Origin: an uncultured Collinsella sp. | GTDB lineage: Bacteria > Actinomycetota > Coriobacteriia > Coriobacteriales > Coriobacteriaceae | NCBI GenBank assembly: GCA_902470895.1 | Contig: CABRID010000080.1 | Span: 1-9,050 of the forward strand | Direction: 5' to 3' | Length of the DNA: 9,050 nt | Shown here: one piece after another, positions 5,471 through 9,050 of the stretch | Layout of the letters: every line of letters starts with the position of its first letter | How positions within the stretch are numbered: the stretch's first letter is position 1 | Program-made: the position numbers and the translations under genes | Notes under the pieces: generated by a model | Database searches by the model: none | The model's input: only the letters and a program-made list of their open reading frames with translations | What the model was told of the DNA's origin: nothing

Positions 5471-6439
5471 CTACTTGGCAAACAGGTTCTTGAGGTTGAA
5501 CTCGGCTTGGACGGTGCGGAGCATGAGGTCGGTGTCGTCGAGGCCCAGGTGCTGCTCGTTGGCGTCGGCGGCGAGGGTGCCGCGGCGGCGGGCCCAGTTC
5601 TCGAGCGCGGCGGGCGCGGACTCGCGGGGGAGCGAGCGGACGTCGGCATCCAGGCTGCGGCAGATCTGGCGCGAGTCGATGACGATAATCTTGCCGGCGC
5701 GGCGTGCCTCGGCGTAACCGTCCAGATGAATTTTGAACCAGCTGTCCTCGAACGCGGCGTTATGCGCCATGTACGGGTATTTCTTCATAAGCTTGAGCAG
5801 CTGCTTCTGCAATTCCTTGTTCTCGCGGAACGGCTTTTTGCTGTCAATGTCGTCCCAGGTGATGTGGTGGATATTCGACAACGGCACATCCTCGCCGCGG
5901 TAGATGTCGGGCAGGCCACAGTAGTGTGCCTCGGCGTCATGCGGCACGGCGTCGCTAGTGAGATCCATGATCTCCCAGCCCACGTTGATGATATAGCCGC
6001 GCTCGGGTGCACGGCCGGTGGTCTCGATGTCGATACCGAGCACGGTGCCCTGGATGGGCTTGCGGGCGTAGGCCACGCCGAGCGCGTCGCGGTCGCCGCG
6101 GATCTCGCGCATGACCGACGCGGCGGTGCGCTTTTGCATCTTACCGATGGCGGCGCAGGTGTCGGCATCGGACAGGCCGCGCGAAAGCGTCGCGGGCGTC
6201 ACGTTGCGCAGGCGTGCCTCGCCAATTTGGTCGCACAGGTCGCGGTTGCGGTCAGCCAGGTCGCGCACGGTGGCAAAGTCGAAGCTGGGGTCGCCCTCGG
6301 CGGTAAAGTACTCGGTTTCGAGCACCTTAAGGGCCTCCTCGCCCTTCTGGCGCTCGGACTCCATGGCGCCGTGATCGCCATAGATAAACATGGGGATAAA
6401 CGGCTGGCGCTCGTATTCGAGTGCTTGCGAAACGTTCAT
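5471..6439 (-). CDS. DEDDh-type 3'-5' exonuclease with an N-terminal extra region
   Basis: 322-residue protein. Residues ~132-310 form a DnaQ/RNase T-like exonuclease domain that removes nucleotides from 3' ends using two metal ions. Motif I is GIDIETTG (D137, E139), motif II HNAAFEDSWF (D232), motif III HLGLDDTD with H297 and D302 in the H-x4-D spacing of the DEDDh class. Residues 1-130 (from NVSQALEYERQPFIP through a charged region with repeated Arg/Asp) match nothing I recognise. The ATG at 6439 is chosen for its AAGGAG seven bases upstream; an in-frame ATG at 6517 would add 26 residues translated from the divergent control region. Whether the substrate is DNA or RNA, and repair or degradation, cannot be told from sequence. 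It is monocistronic, divergent from the exporter. Confidence 0.85.
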   Translation of the reverse strand: MNVSQALEYERQPFIPMFIYGDHGAMESERQKGEEALKVLETEYFTAEGDPSFDFATVRDLADRNRDLCDQIGEARLRNVTPATLSRGLSDADTCAAIGKMQKRTAASVMREIRGDRDALGVAYARKPIQGTVLGIDIETTGRAPERGYIINVGWEIMDLTSDAVPHDAEAHYCGLPDIYRGEDVPLSNIHHITWDDIDSKKPFRENKELQKQLLKLMKKYPYMAHNAAFEDSWFKIHLDGYAEARRAGKIIVIDSRQICRSLDADVRSLPRESAPAALENWARRRGTLAADANEQHLGLDDTDLMLRTVQAEFNLKNLFAK

Positions 6440-6500
6440 AGACTGCTCCTTGGACGGGCCGCGTCGCGCGGCTCGGTGGCATTGAGTTATGGCGAGATGA

Positions 6501-6567
6501 TAGTTTACCATGGGCAACTATTGGCACCACGCCTAGGTCAACTACAATACCCTAGTTGACCGCTAGG
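6501..6567 (+). promoter_or_regulatory. Exporter promoter with two dyads, probable DtxR-type operators
   Basis: A candidate promoter reads TTGGCA (6521-6526), 16 bases, TACAAT (6543-6548). Directly upstream is the imperfect palindrome TAGTTTACCATGGGCAACTA (6501-6520). Overlying the -10 and likely start is a second dyad: GGTCAACTA (6536-6544) and TAGTTGACC (6553-6561), extended by CCTA (6532-6535) and TAGG (6564-6567) with a two-base bulge. All four half-sites share GG(G/T)CAACTA or a near form. The stretch 6501-6523 matches 106-128, upstream of the DtxR-type gene, at 18 of 23 positions. The first dyad is in an activator position, the second in a repressor or attenuator position. Promoter and dyads are seen; the regulator is inferred. 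Confidence 0.6.
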
Positions 6568-6610
6568 ACTTTTACAATGCTGCCGAAAGACACGAAAGGT
6601 TCCATCCTTC

Positions 6611-7699
6611 ATGGATTTGCTGATTGATATTTTGCTCGACGCTGGCAAGGACACGCTGTCGCTGGTGCCGTTTTTGTTGGTGACGTATCTGGCCCTCGAG
6701 ACCCTGGAGCACGTTGCGGGCGACAGCGTTAACGGCGCCATCAAGCGCGCCGGTGCCGCGGGCCCCGTGGTTGGCTCGTTGCTGGGCATGGTGCCGCAGT
6801 GCGGCTTTTCGGCAATGGCGGCCACGCTGTATGCCGGTCGTGTCGTGACATTGGGTACGTTGGTGGCGGTGTTCCTTTCGACCTCCGATGAGATGCTGCC
6901 GCTGTTGCTCGCCGAGCAGGTGCCCGTGCAGACCATGGCGATGCTTTTGGCTTCGAAGGCACTGATCGCGCTGGTCACGGGCTTTATCGTGGACGCCGCC
7001 ATTCGCGGCCTGCGTCGTAACGTTCGCGCACATGCGGCGATTCGCCGTACCGTGCTGGGGACCGCTGCTAATCCGGCTCATGTGAACTGCGCGCACGACG
7101 ACCACACTGGCGGTGACATCATCGACGAGGTGGCCGAGGCGGGCGTGAGCGCTGATCACATCCATGAGCTGTGCGAGCGCGACCATTGCGGTTGCGATGA
7201 AGACGAGGACGAGCACGAACACGGACATGGCCACGATCACGGTCATGAGGACGAGCATGAACACCATGATGGCCACGGTCACTCCCACTCTCACGAGGGC
7301 GCGCCCCCCCTGTCGATTATTCGCAGCGCCATCTCGCACACCGTGCAGGTATCGGTATTCATTTTTCTGGTGACGCTGATTCTGGTCGCCGTGCTCGAGA
7401 CCTTCGGCGAGTCCGCTATCGAGCAGTTCCTGCGTGGCAACGAGACGCTCGCCGTCCTGGGTTCGGCGCTTGTCGGCCTGATTCCCAACTGCTCGGCCAG
7501 CGTCGTCATCACGCAACTGTACCTGGAAGGCGCGCTGCGGCTGGCCCCGATGCTCGCCGGCACGCTCATCTCTGCTGGTGTGGGCTACCTGGTGCTGTTC
7601 CGCACCAACCGCAGCGCCCGCGAAAACGTCCTGTTCCTGATCATGATGTACGTCATCGGTGCCGGCTGGGGTCTTATCCTTTCTGCCTTTGGCCTCTAA
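6611..7699 (+). CDS. 10-TM ArsP_2-type putative heavy-metal (manganese?) exporter with His-rich loop
   Basis: 362-residue inner-membrane permease. Two membrane halves (about 5-135 and 238-360) carry related motifs, GMVPQCGFSA (59-68) and GLIPNCSASV (289-298), which suggests an internal duplication; each has a Cys in the likely transport path. The halves are joined by a cytosolic-looking loop (about 136-237) with 13 histidines in residues 202-228, alternating with Gly, Asp, Glu and Ser, plus C188, C193 and C195. Such loops bind and sense divalent metals in cation exporters. The family is annotated as a putative 10-TM heavy-metal exporter and often as a putative manganese transporter; the substrate is not proven. 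AAAGG lies 11 bases before the ATG. Single gene, divergent from the exonuclease and convergent with the YaiI-like gene. Confidence 0.85.
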   Translation: MDLLIDILLDAGKDTLSLVPFLLVTYLALETLEHVAGDSVNGAIKRAGAAGPVVGSLLGMVPQCGFSAMAATLYAGRVVTLGTLVAVFLSTSDEMLPLLLAEQVPVQTMAMLLASKALIALVTGFIVDAAIRGLRRNVRAHAAIRRTVLGTAANPAHVNCAHDDHTGGDIIDEVAEAGVSADHIHELCERDHCGCDEDEDEHEHGHGHDHGHEDEHEHHDGHGHSHSHEGAPPLSIIRSAISHTVQVSVFIFLVTLILVAVLETFGESAIEQFLRGNETLAVLGSALVGLIPNCSASVVITQLYLEGALRLAPMLAGTLISAGVGYLVLFRTNRSARENVLFLIMMYVIGAGWGLILSAFGL

Positions 7700-7749
7700 G
7701 TAGATGCTTGGGGCATGCCGTAAAAACTGGGGCATGCCGTAAAATCTAC
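7700..7749. repeat. Two direct 17-bp repeats inside a GTAGAT/ATCTAC dyad
   Basis: TGGGGCATGCCGTAAAA occurs at 7709-7725 and 7728-7744, a period of 19. Each unit contains the 8-bp palindrome GGCATGCC and an A-tract. The pair is enclosed by GTAGAT (7700-7705, directly after the exporter stop) and ATCTAC (7744-7749). The motif echoes the hairpin at 7799-7828, where CATGTCCCAAAAATCTACC parallels CATGCCGTAAAATCTACC. It lies between converging genes and could help end transcription or be a family of intergenic repeats. Confidence 0.7.
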
Positions 7750-7790
7750 CGCCATGACCTGGGCGTTGGATGCGTGTCAATCGCCAAAGC

Positions 7791-7825
7791 AAAAAAGCAG
7801 ATTTCCGGACATGTCCCAAAAATCT
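7791..7825 (-). terminator. Intrinsic terminator of the HdeD-YaiI operon
   Basis: On the minus strand, just past the stop at 7833, AGATTT and AAATCT (7825-7820 and 7804-7799) enclose the perfect palindrome GGACATGTCC (7816-7807). After two bases a run of six T follows (7796-7791). Stem plus U-tract is the standard rho-independent form. Confidence 0.75.
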
Positions 7826-7832
7826 ACCTTGG

Positions 7833-8315
7833 TTAGCGCAGCAGCTCGGTGAGGTTGCGCTTAAAGCGAGCGCGGTCTTCGCTGGTAAATGCCGCCGGTC
7901 CGCGAGTGCGTCCGCCGGCGCGGCGCACCTTCTTTTCCTCGTGGCGAATAAACAGTTGCATGTCGATGGTCGCCTTGTCGTAGACGCGCCCGCGCACACC
8001 GATTGAGGCGGCATCGCGGCCGAGCACCATGCTCGCCAAGCCAATGTCCTGCGTCACGACTACGTCGCCCGCCTGCAGGCGTTCGACAATGGCAAAGTCG
8101 GCGCTGTCGGCGCCCACGCTCACATCGAGCGTCGTGACCCAAAAGCCGCGTCGCGCGTGCTCGGCATCGCGCGGGTCGTCGCGGCGAATGTGCCGTTCCA
8201 AGTTTTGCGTGCTGTTGCCGGCGATAACAACGGCGACGCCCGCCCGCCGCGCGCAGTCAATCGACTCGCGCGTGACCGGGCAGGCGTCGGCATCAATAAA
8301 GAGCGTTCGCGGCAT
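7833..8315 (-). CDS. UPF0178 (YaiI/YqxD, DUF188) family protein
   Basis: 160-residue cytosolic protein of a widespread family without an established function, related in fold to PIN-like nucleases. Hallmarks are IDADACPV (7-14, with D8 and D10), a middle GADSADFAIV (D70, D73), VVTQDIGLA (D90), and the C-terminal RRAGGRTRGPAAFTSEDRARF. The acidic residues would group as in a metal-dependent nuclease site, but activity is not shown. The length is normal for the family and nothing is broken. Its ATG directly follows the TAG of the upstream gene (TAGATG, no gap) and lacks a strong ribosome binding site, so translation is probably coupled to that gene. A terminator follows at once. Confidence 0.92.
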   Translation of the reverse strand: MPRTLFIDADACPVTRESIDCARRAGVAVVIAGNSTQNLERHIRRDDPRDAEHARRGFWVTTLDVSVGADSADFAIVERLQAGDVVVTQDIGLASMVLGRDAASIGVRGRVYDKATIDMQLFIRHEEKKVRRAGGRTRGPAAFTSEDRARFKRNLTELLR

Positions 8316-8918
8316 CTAGTGCACCAGTTTGCCAAATTGAATAGCGCGAACAATCAGCGTTACGCCAAACACCAGCAGCGCGGCGCCGCTAAAGATGACG
8401 AGCATCTTGGCCGACCACAGCGGATAAATAAACACGAACATGCCGGCGATGATGGAGAGTGCGCCGCTCAGGATGGCGAGGGCACGGTTGGACGAAAGCT
8501 CGGACTCCAGAATGGACATGACACCTTCGACAATCCAGCCAAAGCCGGCCACGATAACCACCATCGTGGTGAGCGTCGCGGTCGAGAAGGCCTGGTTGCG
8601 CAGGATTATGACGCCGCCCAGGATAATGAGTAGGTTGGAGATGATGCTCGTCACGCGCCAGCCGGTGGGCAGCAGCGGCTCAAAAATGGCAGTGAACAGC
8701 CTGATGGCAGCGGTGATTACAAAGTAGAAGCCCAAGACGGTCGTTAGGAAGACGAGGGACTTGGCGGGCGCAAACAGCAGTGCGATGCCGGCGACGAGCG
8801 CCAAGACGCCCGTGATGGCGTAAATCCAGCGCACGGCTTTGACGGCCTTGCCTGCCATGCTTTTCTCGTCAAATCCAAACTGGCTCGATTTTTGGTCATC
8901 GTTCTTAAAGATGCCCAT
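8316..8918 (-). CDS. HdeD/DUF308-family membrane protein
   Basis: 200-residue integral membrane protein with about six transmembrane segments (roughly 31-50, 54-75, 91-107, 113-133, 145-165 and 170-192), paired as in the DUF308 repeat, and a charged cytosolic N-terminus of about 25 residues. The family includes E. coli HdeD, linked to acid resistance at high cell density, but most members have no defined role. The start at 8918 has a strong AAAGGAG six bases upstream. First gene of a two-gene operon with the YaiI-like protein. The region before it holds an imperfect hairpin (8955-8986) and a run of eight G, then what looks like an insertion element end. Confidence 0.88.
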   Translation of the reverse strand: MGIFKNDDQKSSQFGFDEKSMAGKAVKAVRWIYAITGVLALVAGIALLFAPAKSLVFLTTVLGFYFVITAAIRLFTAIFEPLLPTGWRVTSIISNLLIILGGVIILRNQAFSTATLTTMVVIVAGFGWIVEGVMSILESELSSNRALAILSGALSIIAGMFVFIYPLWSAKMLVIFSGAALLVFGVTLIVRAIQFGKLVH

Positions 8919-8954
8919 AATGTCTCCTTTCCGTGCGGCGTAAGCCTTGATCGT

Positions 8955-8986
8955 TACGACCAGTATCGCCTAAAGGCACTGGCGTA
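8955..8986. other. Imperfect hairpin upstream of the HdeD-type gene
   Basis: TACG, CCAGT and GCC (8955-8970) pair with GGC, ACTGG and CGTA (8975-8986) around a TAAA loop, with small bulges on the left arm. It lies 37 bases before the minus-strand start at 8918 and just outside the likely insertion element. No U-run follows. It could be an operator or a terminator relic. Confidence 0.4.
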
Positions 8987-9000
8987 TGGGTCGGGGGGGG

Positions 9001-9050
9001 TGCGGACAGAAAGTTGGACCGTGAAGCGGTCCGGACTGGAGGTTCGCATG
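9001..9050 (+). mobile_element. Probable left end of an IS3-family insertion element
   Basis: The sequence beginning TGCGGACAGAAAGTTGGACC has the 5'-TG start and AAGTTGGAC core I associate with IS3-family terminal inverted repeats. Within 50 bases there is a hairpin, GGACCG (9016-9021) with CGGTCC (9027-9032), then a strong GGAGG (9038-9042) five bases before an ATG at 9048-9050, the last codon of the window. This would be the start of the first transposase gene. The rest lies outside the window, so the family call rests only on the terminus. Confidence 0.55.

Noticed and set aside
6440..6517. Upstream ATG at 6517 for the exonuclease
   Set aside because: It lies at the palindrome in the divergent control region and lacks the strong AAGGAG found before 6439.
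5507..6559. Long plus-strand open frame opposite the exonuclease
   Set aside because: It has no motifs; the minus strand holds the complete DEDDh set.
6549..6610. A manganese-sensing yybP-ykoY riboswitch before the exporter
   Set aside because: The predicted leader is only about 55 bases and I cannot find the two conserved loops of that riboswitch; the hairpin fits better as an operator.
7700..7749. A CRISPR-like array
   Set aside because: Only two 17-base direct repeats two bases apart, with no spacers and no cas genes nearby.
6572..8044. 490-codon minus-strand open frame across the exporter
   Set aside because: It is the complement of the His-rich exporter and runs into the YaiI-like gene; no domain can be recognised.

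Overview
The window looks like chromosomal DNA of a high-GC anaerobic actinobacterium, most probably of the class Coriobacteriia (Collinsella or a relative). This placement is inference. It rests on the GC-rich coding style, the short DtxR regulator of the clostridial/coriobacterial type, and a lone AbiEi/DUF559-like protein with the LSHTTA start I associate with that class. No rRNA or other taxonomic marker is present.

Layout from left to right. (1) 87-580: a short DtxR-family metal-dependent regulator on the plus strand, behind an array of direct half-sites. (2) 717-791: a perfect 25-bp inverted repeat just past the end of the next gene. (3) 808-3582, minus strand: a zinc/cadmium resistance locus, read as SmtB/CzrA-type repressor, free-standing HMA metal-binding protein, then P1B-2 efflux ATPase. 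It has a near-consensus promoter and three matching SmtB-type operators. (4) 3583-5119: an apparently lower-GC patch with an AbiEi/Vsr-like nuclease-domain protein and a 45-bp imperfect inverted repeat past its 3' end. (5) 5120-5470: a gene-free spacer with palindromes and a terminator-like hairpin. (6) 5471-6439, minus: a DEDDh 3'-5' exonuclease with an unrecognised N-terminal region. (7) 6440-6610: a divergent control region rich in dyads. (8) 6611-7699, plus: a 10-TM ArsP_2-type heavy-metal exporter with a histidine-rich loop. (9) 7700-7832: a convergent spacer with repeats and a terminator. (10) 7833-8918, minus: an HdeD/DUF308 membrane protein followed without a gap by a YaiI/YqxD (UPF0178) protein. 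(11) 9001-9050: what looks like the left end of an IS3-family element, with the first gene starting on the last three bases.

The main theme is metal homeostasis. The SmtB-type repressor keeps all four alpha-5 zinc ligands of SmtB, the HMA protein has the DCxxC motif of the zinc/cadmium branch, and the ATPase has the CPC plus Lys/Asp pair of ZntA-like pumps. Repressor, operators and pump therefore make a self-contained zinc-efflux circuit. The second theme is less expected. The promoter of the histidine-rich exporter carries a 20-bp palindrome whose right part matches, 18 of 23 bases, a stretch upstream of the DtxR-type gene about 6.4 kb away. I infer that the DtxR-type protein binds both places and may activate the exporter, as MntR activates manganese efflux genes in Bacillus subtilis. 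I did not find a wholly new multi-gene system. The most novel candidates are this inferred regulatory link, the inverted repeat around 3665-3919 whose two arms encode related peptides, and the N-terminal region of the exonuclease.
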